Source: Ridgeia piscesae (Eukaryota; Annelida; Polychaeta; Sabellida; Siboglinidae). Taken from it: 64,000 nucleotides of DNA. Numbering within the stretch: the first letter of the stretch is position 1; the number at the start of each line of letters is the position of its first letter. Below the pieces are notes generated by a model, which saw only the letters and a program-made list of their open reading frames with translations, was not told where the DNA came from and did not search any database. Of the stretch, positions 14,070 through 27,089 are shown in pieces. Position numbers and translations under genes: made by a program. The stretch spans positions 143,501 through 207,500 of the forward strand of contig JAODUO010000633.1 in assembly GCA_025642075.2 (NCBI GenBank), in the 5' to 3' direction.

Positions 14070-16128
14070 TAAAGATATGCCTGCCCAAGGTGATCGTGGC
14101 CACTATTGTGTCCGGCATATGATTTTGTTGAATTTATCACACACAATTACAGAGGTTGTTCATTCACCCGATTGATCCGATGTTCTCTCACCCGTCTCTG
14201 GAACATTGCATTAAAACCTGATCTGTTTTTTCTCTGGGTCTCTAAGTTACCCTCCAGGGAGACCGGTGACTGCTCTCTGGGTCTCTAAGTCACCCTCCAG
14301 TGGGACCAGTGACTGTTCTCTGGGTCTGTAAGTCACCCTCCAGTGAGACCGGTGACTGCTCTGTGGGTCTCTAAGTCACCCTCCAGTTGACCAGTGACTA
14401 CTCTCTGGGTCTCTAAGTCACCCTCCAGTGAGACCGGTGACTGTTCTCTGGGTCTCTAAGTCACCCTCCAGTGAGACCGGTGACTGCTCTCTGGGTCTCT
14501 AAGGCACCCACCAGTTAGACCAGTGACTGTTCTCTGGGTCTCTAAGTCATCCTCCAGTGAGACCGGTGACTGCTCTCTGGGTCTCTAAAGCACCGTCTAG
14601 TGAGACCAGTGACTGTTCTCTGGGTCTCTAAGTCACCCTCCAGTGAGACCGGTGACTGCTCTCTGGGTCTCTAAGGCACCGTCTAGTGAGACCAGTGACT
14701 GTTCTCTAGGTCTGTAATTCACCATCCAGTGAGACCAGTGACTGTTCTCTAGGTCTGTAATTCACCATCCAGTGAGACCAGTGACTGCTCTCTGGGTCTG
14801 TAATTCACCATCCAGTGAGACCAGTGACTGTTCTCTGGGTCTGTAATTCACCATCCAGTGAGACCAGTGACTGTTCTCTGGGTCTGTAATTCACCATCCA
14901 GTGAGACCAGTGACTGTTCTCTGGGTCTGTAATTCACCATCCAGTGAGACCAGTGACTGTTCTCTAGGTCTGTAATTCACCATCCAGTGAGACCAGTGAC
15001 TGTTCTCTAGGTCTGTAATTCACCCTCCAGTGAGACCAGTGACTGTTCTCTAGGTCTGTAATTCACCCTCCAGTGAGACCAGTGACTGTTCTCTAGGTCT
15101 GTAATTCACCATCCAGTGAGACCAGTGACTGTTCTCTGGGTCTGTAATTCACCCTCCGGTGAGACCAGTGACTGTTCTCTGGGTCTGTAATTCACCCTCC
15201 GGTGAGACCAGTGACTGTTCTCTAGGTCTGTAATTCACCCTCCAGTGAGTCCAGTGACTGCTCTCTAGGTCTGTAATTCACCCTCCGGTGAGACCAGTGA
15301 CTGTTCTCTAGGTCTGTAATTCACCCTCCGGTGAGACCAGTGACTGTTCTCTAGGTCTGTAATTCACCCTCCGGTGAGACCAGTGACTGTTCTCTAGGTC
15401 TGTAATTCACCCTCCGGTGAGACCAGTGACTGTTCTCTAGGTCTGTAATTCACCCTCCAGTGAGTCCAGTGACTGCTCTCTAGGTCTGTAATTCACCCTC
15501 CGGTGAGACCAGTGACTGTTCTCTACGTCTGTAATTCACCCTCCAGTGAGACCAGTGACTGTTCTCTAGGTCTGTAATTCACCCTCCGGTGAGACCAGTG
15601 ACTGCTCTCTAGGTCTGTAATTCACCCTCCGGTGAGACCAGTGACTGTTCTCTACGTCTGTAATTCACCCTCCGGTGAGACCAGTGACTGTTCTCTAGGG
15701 TCTGTAATTCACCCTCCGGTGAGACCAGTGACTGTTCTCTAGGTCTGTAATTCACCCTCCGGTGAGACCAGTGACTGTTCTCTAGGTCTGTAATTCACCC
15801 TCCGGTGAGACCAGTGACTGTTCTCTAGGTCTGTAATTCACCCTCCGGTGAGACCAGTGACTGTTCTCTAGGTCTGTAATTCACCCTCCGGTGAGACCAG
15901 TGACTGCTCTCTGGGCCTGTAATTCACCCTCCAGTGAGACCAGTGACTGTTCTCTGGGTCTCTACGTCACCCTCAAGTTAGACCAGTGACTGCTCTCTGG
16001 GTCCCTAAAGTCACCCTCCAGTTAGACCAGTGACTGCTCTCTGGGTATCTAAGTCACCCTCCAGTTAGACCTGTGACTGCTCTCTGGGTCTCTAAGTCAC
16101 CCTCCAGTGAGACCAGTGACTGCTCTCT
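14070..16128 (+). repeat. Left arm of a large palindrome: unique cap plus ~44 copies of a 43-bp repeat
   Basis: Bases 14070-14225 are unique sequence (atgcctgcccaaggtgatcg.. through ..ggaacattgcattaaaacc). Bases 14226-16128 are 43-bp units of the form ctctaggtctgtaattcacc + ctccggtgagaccagtgact + gtt; at both ends the units instead read ctctgggtctctaagtcacc. The cap and the array recur reverse-complemented at 18186-19765. The last unit merges into the acceptor of the coiled-coil exon at 16132. Confidence 0.93.
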
Positions 16129-16131
16129 GAG

Positions 16132-16300
16132 TTGGAAGCCCTTGACCTGGCTGTGGGACGGCAGAAGTTACAGCGCCACATGAGGGAGGTGGAGAGGGAC
16201 TTACTGGGGAAGAGGGAGGATGCAGCCAGAGTACTTAAGGAGCTGAAGAGGAGCAACATGAAGACACACACGCCGAGAAGGAGGTGGGACGGAGAGGGAG
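16132..16300 (+). CDS. Coiled-coil exon of an unidentified gene
   Basis: The reading frame opens after an acceptor-like ..ctgctctctgag and runs LEALDLAVGRQKLQRH, then MREVERDLLGKREDA, then ARVLKELKRSNMKTHTPRRR. It is rich in E, K, R and L with heptad-like spacing, typical of a coiled coil and unlike the low-complexity translations around it. It probably ends at gtaaga (16301), giving 169 bases; a weaker donor, gtggga, is at 16284. The acceptor is taken at 16130-16131, phase 0. I recognise no family and found no partner exon. A 43-bp array abuts it upstream and a 22-bp array built on its 3' border lies downstream. It may be a real exon stranded by rearrangement or a pseudo-exon. Confidence 0.5.
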
Positions 16301-17690
16301 GTAAGAGGGACAGAGAGGGAGATGGGAGGGAAGGAGAAGTAGGTGGGAGGGACAGAGAGGGAGGTGGTACGGACAGAGAGGGAGGTGGGAGGACAGAGAG
16401 GGAGGTGGGAGGAACGGAGAGGGAGATGGGAGGGACAGAGAGGGAGGTGTTAGGGACAGAGAGGGAGGTGTGAGGGACAGAGAGGGAGGTGTGAGGGACA
16501 GAGAGGGAGGGAGGGACAGAGAGGGAGATGGGAGGGACAGAGAGGGAGGTGTTAGGGACAGAGAGGGAGGTGGGAGGGACAGAGAGGGAGGTGGGAGGGA
16601 CAGAGAGGGAGATGGGAGGGACAGAGAGGGAGGTGTTAGGGACAGAGAGGGAGGTGTAGGGACAGAGAGGGAGGTGTGAGGGACAGAGAGGGAGGTGGAG
16701 GGACAGAGAGGGAGGGGGGACGGAGAGGGAGATGGGAGGGACAGAGAGGGAGGTGTTAGGGACAGAGAGGGAGGTGGGAGGGACAGAGAGGGAGATGGGA
16801 GGGACAGAGAGGGAGGTGTTAGGGACGGAGAGGGAGGTGGGAGGGACAGAGAGGGAGGTGGGAGGGACAGAGAGGGAGGTGGGTGTGACAGAGAGGGAGG
16901 TGGGAGGGACAGAGAGGGAGATGGGAGGGACAGAGAGGGAGGTGTTAGGGACGGAGAGGGAGGTGGGAGGGACAGAGAGGGAGGTGGGAGGGACAGAGAG
17001 GGAGGTGAGAGGGACAGAGAGGGAGGTGGTAGGGACAAAGAGGGAGGTGTTAGGGACAGAGAGGGAGATGGGAGGGACAGAGAGGGAGGTGTTAGGGACG
17101 GAGAGGGAGGTGGGAGGGACAGAGAGGGAGGTGGGAGGGACAGAGAGGGAGGTGGGAGGGTCAGAGAGGGAGGTGGTAAGGACAAAGAGGGAGGTGTTAG
17201 GGACAAAGAGGGAGGTGGGAGGGACAGAGAGGGAGGTGGGAGGGTCAGAGAGGGAGGTGGTAATGACAAAGAGGGAGGTGTTAGGGACAAAGAGGGAGGT
17301 GGGAGGGACAGAGAGGGAGGTGGGAGGGACAGAGAGGGAGGTGGGAGGGTCAGAGAGGGAGGTGGTAATGACAAAGAGGGAGGTGTTAGGGACAAAGAGG
17401 GAGGTGGGAGGGACAGAGAGGGAGGTGTGAGGGTCAGAGAGGGAGGTGGTAATGACAAAGAGAGAGGTGTTAGGGACAAAGAGGGAGGTGGGAGGGACAG
17501 AGAGGGAGGTGGGAGGGACAGAGAGGGAGGTGTTAGGGATAAAGAGGGAGGTGTTAGGGACAAAGAGGGAGGTGGGAGGGACAGAGAGGGAGGTGGGAGG
17601 GTCAGAGAGGGAGGTGGTAATGACAAAGAGAGAGGTGTTAGGGACAAAGAGGGAGGTGGGAGGGACAGAGAGGGAGGTGGGAGGAATGAA
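16284..17690. repeat. 22-bp minisatellite, about 60 copies
   Basis: The unit is gacagagagggaggtgggag plus gg, with variants gtgtta, gtggta, agatgg and gacaaag. It begins inside the 3' border of the coiled-coil exon (gagaaggaggtggga, gagagggaggtaagag). The period of 22 leaves all frames open and yields long RDREGGG (+) and SLSVPPT / SLSLPPP (-) ORFs, none of them a gene. Confidence 0.95.
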
Positions 17691-18185
17691 CTTGGCCTTT
17701 TTATTGAACATTACTACTGATTTGAAAAAGGGAAAGTTTTATGTTTTGCAAGCATTCGTTATTATTTTACCTGAATTAGTGTCATTTTATGGGCAGAACT
17801 GAAAGTTTGATATTTGTTAAATATTTATAATTATTTTCATTCTATTAATCCCATTGCTAGTACAGTAAACAATTTGTTAGACACCATACATATATTCCTA
17901 ATATAAGAACCATAATAATATAATACTCGTGCGTAGTAATAATATTTAATTTGTATTTCTCTATATCCCTCGCAACTCTCACATATAGTCTTAGGACTTT
18001 ACGAACTGTCTACCTAGTTGATCCACTTTCTAATGAACATGATTTTTTCATTGTCTTGTGATGCACAATACACTGCACCATTATCAATAAAAACAAAATG
18101 TGCTATTTCAATATCCCCAAAGAGAGTTTCTAGATGGCACCACCATCTATGATGTTAACCGAGGTCGCCGTGACCTAGAGAACAG

Positions 18186-19765
18186 ACCTAGAGAACAGTC
18201 ACTGGTCTCACCGGAGGGTGAATTACAGACCTAGAGAACAGTCACTGGTCTCACCGGAGGGTGAATTACAGACCCAGAGAACAGTCACTGGTCTCACTGG
18301 AGGGTGAATTACAGACCTAGAGAACAGTCACTGGTCTCACCGGAGGGTGAATTACAGACCGAGAGAACAGTCACTGGTCTCACCGGAGGGTGAATTACAG
18401 ACCTAGAGAACAGTCACTGGTCTCACCGGAGGGTGAATTACAGACCCAGAGAACAGTCACTGGTCTCACTGGATGGTGAATTACAGACCCAGAGAACAGT
18501 CACTGGTCTCACTGGATGGTGAATTACAGACCCAGAGAACAGTCACTGGTCTCACTGGAGGGTGAATTACAGACCCAGAGAACAGTCACTGGTCTCACTG
18601 GATGGTGAATTACAGACCTAGAGAACAGTCACTGGTCTCACTGGAGGGTGACTTAGAGACCCAGAGAACAGTCACTGGTCTCACTGGATGGTGAATTACA
18701 GACCTAGAGAACAGTCACTGGTCTCACTAGACGGTGCCTTAGAGACCCAGAGAGCAGTCACCGGTCTCACTGGAGGGTGACTTAGAGACCCAGAGAACAG
18801 TCACTGGTCTCACTGGATGGTGAATTACAGACCTAGAGAACAGTCACTGGACTCACTGGATGGTGAATTACAGACCCAGAGAGCAGTCACTGGTCTCACT
18901 GGAGGGTGAATTACAGACCTAGAGAACAGTCACTGGTCTCACTGGAGGGTGAATTACAGACCTAGAGAACAGTCACTGGTCTCACTGGAGGGTGACTTAG
19001 AGACCCAGAGAACAGTCACTGGTCTCAATGGAGGGTAAATTAAAAACCAAGAGAACAGTCACTGGTCTCCCCAAAAGGGGTCCCTTTTGAGACCCAGAGA
19101 GCAGTCACCGGTCTCACTGGAGGGTGACTTAGAGACCCAGAGAACAGTCACTGGTCTCACTAGACGGTGCTTTAGAGACCCAGAGAGCAGTCACCGGTCT
19201 CACTGGAGGATGACTTAGAGACCCAGAGAACAGTCACTGGTCTCACTGGAGGGTGCCTTAGAGACCCAGAGAGCAGTCACCGGTCTCACTGGAGGGTGAC
19301 TTAGAGACCCAGAGAACAGTCACTGGTCTCACTGGAGGGTGACTTAGAGACCCAGAGAACAGTCACTGGTCTCACTGGAGGATGACTTAGAAACCCAGAG
19401 AACAGTCACTGGTCTAACTGGAGGGTGCCTTAGAGACCCAGAGAGCAGTCACCGGTCTCACTGCAGGGTGACTTAGAGACCCAGAGAGCAGTCACCGGTC
19501 ACATTGGAGGGTAACTTTGAGACCCAGAGAACAGTCACTGGTCCCACTGGAGGGTGGTTTAAGGACCCAGAAAGCAGTCACCCTTAGAGACCCAGAGAAA
19601 AAAACAGCTCAGGTTTTAATGCAATGTTCCAGAGACGGGTGAGAGAACATCGGATCAATCGGGTGAATGAACAACCTCTGTAATTGTGTGTGATAAATTC
19701 AACAAAATGATATGCCGGACACAATAATGGCCACGATCACCTTGGGCAGGCATATTTTAGTAGAT
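18186..19765 (-). repeat. Right arm of the large palindrome, ~33 copies of the 43-bp repeat plus cap
   Basis: Reverse complement of the left arm. Units at the inner end carry gaattacagac and those at the outer end carry gacttagagac, mirroring the left arm. The cap 19610-19755 (ggttttaatgcaatgttcc .. cttgggcaggcat) is the inverted counterpart of 14075-14225. The arms are separated by about 2.05 kb that holds the coiled-coil exon and the 22-bp array. Confidence 0.93.
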
Positions 19766-20639
19766 ATATATGGCTGTTAAACCATTACTTAGAATTGTAT
19801 CCGTTGAGAACATGCTCAATGCGATTCTTTGAGGTTTGACTTGCTCCGCGCAACATAATCGGCACATCCCATGATTGTTCGACAGACATGTGCGGAGACA
19901 GCCAGTCTTTGTCACGACCTAGAGTCAATAGACGGATTTAGGGTGGATTGAAGGTAATTGTCCTCCTAGACCTTTGCAATGTAGCCCGCGATGTCTGTAT
20001 TAGAATAACGTATCCTATAGGCTATACAAGTTTTGAATCTGAAGTGTCGACACCACATAGACGGTCTGTGCTAGATATTGTGGAGTTGTAGATCTCGCCG
20101 CGAACAGGTATCAAATGCACAATCCACCTTCTCGTCTTCTTCCATCCCTTATACATCCAGCAGCGCGCAATTTCTACCACTCCACACCATTCTACCACTC
20201 GTGTTCTCTACGTTCGCAGTTGTTTGTCACTGACTTCTACACAGTTGAATTGTTCGTGAATCATTTAGCACGCGATCGATACCTGACAATACCAAAATGA
20301 TGTCTTCGTAATGGGACAGTTTTGATATCATAATAACTACATATCGTTGTTGTTTTGTGTTCAGCATTATTGCAGATGTATTTTGATTATACTATGTGCA
20401 TGCAATGCATGGTATGGGGATTAGGAGCAACAGTAAAAAAATAATTGCGAACAACAAAAACCGTATAATGCGGATGGCCTCTGATGAGGGGAACCATCGA
20501 TCAATGCCCCTGTTTCAAGGCAACCTGACCACTCGTTTTATGCACACTGTACCTTCTCAACATTCGAAAGATCTAACATTGCAACAATACCGTGTATATG
20601 GTATTTTGCCAAGAACGACGAATGTGTATGGTAGGCCCA

Positions 20640-20858
20640 CTTCATTTGTTTTTTATTTGTGATTAAAGATTGCAATATTCGACTACCGATTGGCTGGAGA
20701 TGGGAAGATTCTTCATCCAACCCTGACCATTGGCTGCGTTAGCCGGGTGGCCGCTGGTTAGAGGTAGTTTGTCTTAGAAAACGCTATTGCAATGAAAATG
20801 TGGCCGTATAATCCTGGTGGCCGATGATGAGGGGGGCCGTATAAGAAGGGGACTACTG
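20640..20858 (-). mobile_element. pogo/Tigger-like transposon end
   Basis: The right border reads ..aggggactactg followed by ta, so the minus strand starts CAGTAGTCCCC next to a TA target. Inside are repeated ggccgtataa and gatgagggg motifs. The other end is not clear; similar motifs at 20460-20500 suggest the element began near 20440. Confidence 0.5.
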
Positions 20859-20937
20859 TATGTGCGTCAAGTTGCAAAGTATATAAAGTAACTGCAAAGT
20901 TCAATATGTACACATTTCACTGTGTAGTCGTGTTTTT

Positions 20938-20939
<2 letters not shown>

Positions 20940-21020
<81 letters not shown>
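20940..21020. repeat. (TA)n microsatellite
   Basis: About 40 uninterrupted AT units, inside the putative element at 19777-21365. Confidence 0.98.
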
Positions 21021-21023
<3 letters not shown>

Positions 21024-22039
21024 AACACACATGATTATCTCAGCGTTCGGCGTGTTTGTAAACACGTTCCGGTTGCCCCGATCATATTCCCTGGGTCAGC
21101 ACTTCCCAGGTGTGAAACGATTCGGCCGAAAAAAAAGACAAGTTTCTGCGCCGATCGAAGCGACATCGGTCGCTGGCGCTCCCGTTCAGGTTACGTAATG
21201 TTTTACCGGGCGACTGTCGTGGGGCGTGGCAGACACTGGCTGTCCGCGCACGTGTGGCTGTCTGTCGAACGACCACGGGATGTGCCGATTATGTTGCGCT
21301 GAGCAAGTAAACCCCAAAGAAGCGCATTTAACTTGTTCTCGACTGAAAACATTCTAAGTATTGGTTTAATTTGGAAGAACTGATGTTGCTGACAACATGA
21401 ATTACATTGAAAGTCGTCGAGAAGGCATCAATTGATGGCTTGTCACTACGACTAGATTACCCGTGCGTGAACCAGCACCATGACATTTAAGGTGGGTGAA
21501 GGCGGAGCAGAACTTTAATTAAATTTCCTTCAACTCGCACAACGGCATTGTCGTATCACAACACTTTTAAATGTACATTTATCTAAATAGTAAAAATCAA
21601 CCTTAATACGCAGGGTAAGGCTAAAAAAATTATATAAACATTGCTTTAATGCTCAGCTTTGGTAGTTTTTTTAATTCGTGTTTGTATAAATTGCGCATGG
21701 TCCAGATACAATATTTTTTTTTAAATTAAAGAAAAGGTCAACACGTTGTTGTAAGCATTGTTTTTATTAGGTCGAAACATGTGAAACCTTATTGCATTAA
21801 GGGCAACGTTAACATTGAAAAAGTGTCGTTTCCACAAAAGTCGTCCACATAGCAAACTTTGGGTAGGTATTATCTAGAGTGCTATTCTCCATGCCAGGTC
21901 TATATAGTGGCGGTCTACAATTGCGCATTGATACGTTTGGGTAAAATCAATAGTAGCACATACCTTAGTGATTATTGGCCTAGTTGGATATTTGTTCTGG
22001 AAGCGGAGTAGATAATGAGGCAAAGGACGCTACATACTC

Positions 22040-23335
22040 TTTAAGGTGTATACCCAACCAATACACTGCCAAGAAGGTCCACTTGGCTCTATGCTCTTTA
22101 ATTAATTGCAGAACTTGTTTGGCAAATAGAGATTCACAGGTATGGTATTATTGGATTTGCAAAAAGCTTTTGATACTGTGGATCATACCATTCTTTTGAA
22201 GAAACTTAGTGGTGTAGGTGTTGATGAACTCTCTATATATATGTTGGTTTTGATCGTATTTGACGGGTAGCGTACAGGTTACCGATGTCGATGGAACAAT
22301 GTCTGTGGCTAAAGGTATCACTTGCGGCGTGCCACAAGGTTCTATACTTGGGCCTCTGTTATTTCTTTTATACATAACTGACATGTCTGCTGCAGTTAAA
22401 TGCAAGCTATTGTTGTACGCGGGTAAAACACAACCCATTGTGTTTGGAACAAGGAAAAAATTGTGCAAATGTAACACTCTTAATATTGTATGTAATGGAA
22501 TTGTCATTGAATCAAAGCAAACCGTCACCTATTTAGGCGTCACTTGATGATGTTAAAGCCTCTGATGTCCTTTTTAAAACGTCAAACAAACTTAAGTTTT
22601 TTGTATAGGAACGCCAGAAAATTTAATATAAAAACCAAAAAATTAGTTGTTTCATCGTTGATTCAATGTCATTTCGATTACACATGTTCGGCTTCGTATA
22701 GCGGATTGTCGAAAAATGAAGTGCAGAATGCAGCGTAGTCAGAACAAGATTGTCCGATTTTTGTTGAATGCTCCACCGAGATTCCATGTCGGTGCTAATG
22801 AATTTAAGACTGATGGCTTACTACCTGTTGAATGTCGAGTAGAACAGTTAAAACTGGGTCACATGTTCAATATTATAAATCTAAAGGCACCAGAATATTA
22901 ATTTTGTTAATTGAATCTTTCTACGTACTATCATGTTATTATATTTTAATAGAGCACCTTTTATGTTAGCACATTATCCTATTGATGACATTTGTTTACC
23001 TATCTTTGAAAATATTTACATTTTAATTATTGTATTATTGTGTTTATTTATTTATTTATGTATTTTTATTTTATTTTTTCTTAAATATATATATTTTTGG
23101 AGGACCATATTGGAAACAAGTGTACTATTGTGTGGTTTAATGTGTCTGTATCCTCGGTAAATATTATATATATATATATATTTTATATATTATATATATA
23201 TATATATATATATTATTATATATTATATGCCAAAAATCTTCGTTATAATTAGCTAAATAGGGGCACTATATACAAACTCTAATTATTATGTATTAATTAT
23301 AATGTTTTACCAAATAAACTCACTCACTCACTCAC
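22040..23335 (+). mobile_element. Decayed CR1/L2/jockey-type LINE, 3' part with broken reverse transcriptase
   Basis: Conceptual pieces match non-LTR reverse transcriptase: 'LLDLQKAFDTVDHTILLKKL' (22148 on), 'GVPQGSILGPLLFLLYITDM' (about 22326-22385), then 'TVTYLGVT', 'LVVSSLIQCHFDYTCSA' and 'LGHMFNIINLKAPEY' (about 22900). The frame shifts several times. The sequence goes from LLYA straight to GKTQPIVFG, so the catalytic YxDD and about 50 following residues are deleted. The 3' end is A/T-rich, carries AATAAA and ends in (ACTC)n at about 23318-23335, the short-repeat tail typical of the CR1/L2 group. It cannot be active. Confidence 0.85.
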
Positions 23336-23423
23336 AATCTACAATATTAAGACAACCGTCCGCAAATGTGTTTAATAGTGATTCTCTTTGCAAAGCTTCA
23401 GGTTTACTGTTCCAAAGAAACGC

Positions 23424-23700
23424 ATTATCCTATTGATGACATTTGTTTACCTATCTTTGAAAATATTTGTATTATTGTGTTTATTTATTTATTTTTGTTT
23501 TTTTTTCTTAAATATATATATATTTGGAGGACCAGATTGGAAACAAGTGTACTATTGTGTGGTTTAATGTGTCTGTATCCTCGGTAGATATTATATATAT
23601 ATATGCGTATTTCGTTATTTGCTTATGCACTATAATTATACAAACTCTTTGATGTGCATGTATTAATTATAATGTTTTACCAAATAAACTCACTCACTCT
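23424..23700 (+). mobile_element. 5'-truncated second copy of the same LINE (3' end only)
   Basis: It begins at cgcattatcctattgatgac, repeating the 3' region of the neighbouring LINE (tttacctatctttgaaaat, ggaaacaagtgtactattg) and ending with the same aataaactcactcact tail. Severe 5' truncation with an intact tail is the normal product of target-primed reverse transcription. Confidence 0.85.
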
Positions 23701-23818
23701 GTTATAATTTAGCCTAAAATTAATGGGGGCCAGCAGTACCCCCACTTTCAAAACCTAGGGGACAAAAAGTGGGGACCATACAAAATAATTCACTTTTATG
23801 TCATTGTAATTCTATAAC

Positions 23819-23824
23819 TTTATT
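23819..23824 (-). terminator. PolyA signal of the 85-aa gene
   Basis: On the minus strand, ttgAATAAAgtt lies about 85 bases after the TGA of the two-exon gene, a normal distance for a short 3' UTR. Confidence 0.65.
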
Positions 23825-23908
23825 CAACACAATTCACATGCCACAAACATCATGACTATAGTCTATGTAGCAGCTTCATTAGTAAATACTGATGATCATT
23901 TCAAGACA

Positions 23909-25571
<1,663 letters not shown>

Positions 25572-26138
25572 CGTGGTCGTTGTGCAGAGAAATGACAAGA
25601 ACACGTGCGCGCTGGAGTGCGCAACGTAGGAGGTCGAAAAGTAGGTCGTCGCTGCAGCACGCAGAAATGATTTATTATGTAACACTGTCGCCGCGGGGGT
25701 CATGAACTCAGTCTCGACATTCTGACACGGGGTCAAAGTTGATCGGCCACCTGAGGTCACGCCAGTTCGGCGCGCATGTGCATACGTGGAACGACGTTCT
25801 GGACTGCTCGACGTTGCATACCGTCGCGCTAACCTTCGCCATGAACCGCTAACCTTTTGACATGAACCGCTAACCTTCGACGTTCTGGACCGCTCGACGT
25901 TCTGGACCGCCACACCGGGCAGCACAACAAGCCAACACATGGAAGGCTCATTAACTCAATAACGTTACATCGATAGGGACCTATTTCTCATCAGAACGGA
26001 TAAATACAGACAGGAAACGTTCCAGCAGCGTTACATTTACTACAAACAGTTAATTTGTCAACTTAGATGCCATAAAAATATTCCTAAGTGCACGAGTATG
26101 CATATCCAGATTTGCTCGAGAAATAACGCGAAGTCGGT

Positions 26139-26171
26139 GCCTTATTTCTCGAGCAGCTCGAGAAATAAGGC
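26139..26171. repeat. Perfect 15-bp inverted repeat with 3-base loop
   Basis: The arms gccttatttctcgag and ctcgagaaataaggc flank cag. Related pieces (gctcgagaaataacgcg at 26114, gttatttcccgagtagctcg at 26185) surround it, so the hairpin is the centre of a larger imperfect palindrome. Confidence 0.85.
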
Positions 26172-26589
26172 GACGTCGGGTTGTTATTTCCCGAGTAGCT
26201 CGCTAAATAGCCAGTCCCTTTAGACAATCCATAACAAACACGCTATTTTATGTTTCTCTGCGCACAGCGCCTCCACGCGGATTGATGAATAACTAACACG
26301 CAGGGAATCTGTGGAGAGGCCTAAGCGTCGTGACGTCATTCTTCGTCGACAATGGCGTAGCTCATAGTATTTCGATGGCTGGGTGTTCAAAAAAAAATTT
26401 CTGGTAAATGGCTGACGTTACAAAATTGAGTATATGTGGAAATTGTTACTTTATATTAACTCTATTAGGTGTACGCCACGAAACTGTTGTCGTCATATTT
26501 TTATATAAATTTATTATATTATTATATATTTTTCAATAATGCTTTATTAATTTAATTTATTATAAATATTTTAATTATTATATATCTTT

Positions 26590-26633
<44 letters not shown>

Positions 26634-26640
26634 TATATAT
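26590..26640. repeat. (TA)n tract in A/T-rich spacer
   Basis: AT dinucleotide run within a strongly A/T-rich stretch (about 26490-26730) that ends in a degenerate atgt/acgt tetranucleotide tract. Confidence 0.9.
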
Positions 26641-27089
26641 TAATATAAGTAGTGTTTTATATTTTATAAGCATTATTGTAAACTACATATTTTATCTAAA
26701 GCTTTATTGTAAGTATGTATAATAATGTATGTATGTACGTATGTATGTAGGTATGTACGCATGCATGTTTGTATGTAAGAGTGTTGGGTGATGATGGCCC
26801 ATTGAAAATCACGACTTACCATGTGACATGGTTACCAATAGGAAATACGTGTACAGCATTTACTTACTTACTCAGTCAACCAAACAACAACACTGAAAAG
26901 AAGATTTGGACCGTGCCCTTAATGTTAAAAACACTGGCACTTTATTTGAGTGGCATAACGTGATAATTTATTCTTGAAATAATTATAATCTATCCCCAGC
27001 AGGCTCTATCGCGACAGTGGCGCCTCATAGAGACCAGTATGATACGGCAGCGACCTCGTGCGATTGGTAGCGACATTGCACCTTTCAAC

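Larger units (their letters stand above)
19777..21365. mobile_element. Putative DNA element with ~145-bp imperfect inverted termini
   Basis: Bases 19777-19920 (taaaccattacttagaatt .. gcgcaacataatcggcacatc .. gacagccagt) match the reverse complement of about 21215-21365 with scattered changes; the 19-base core caacataatcggcacatcc is shared exactly. No transposase frame was found in the 1.3 kb between. It could be a non-autonomous DNA transposon or two opposed copies of a repeat. It directly abuts the right arm of the large palindrome. Confidence 0.55.
25572..27089. promoter_or_regulatory. Shared upstream region of two divergent genes
   Basis: This 1.5-kb interval separates the start codons of the 85-aa gene (-) and the SWIB/DEK_C gene (+). 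Both ends are relatively CpG-rich (cgtgcgcgctggagtgcgc near 25604; gcgacagtggcgcctc near 27010) and an inverted CCAAT (attgg) is at about 27063-27067. The middle has CTCGAG hairpins (26115-26200), then A/T-rich repeats. I see no TATA box at the expected place. A bidirectional promoter is inferred from layout only. Confidence 0.35.

Noticed and set aside
16092..17802. Long ORFs RDREGGG (+) and [10 protein letters not shown] (-), up to 539 codons
   Set aside because: Frames of the 22-bp minisatellite; only 16132-16300 has non-repetitive coding character.
14226..19600. CRISPR-like array
   Set aside because: The repeats are contiguous 43-bp units without unique spacers, in an animal genome.
25572..25940. 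Upstream extension of the 85-aa gene's open frame to a 173-codon ORF
   Set aside because: The extra ~123 residues have no protein-like pattern, run through short direct repeats (cgacgttctggaccgc), and the internal ATG has the better context.
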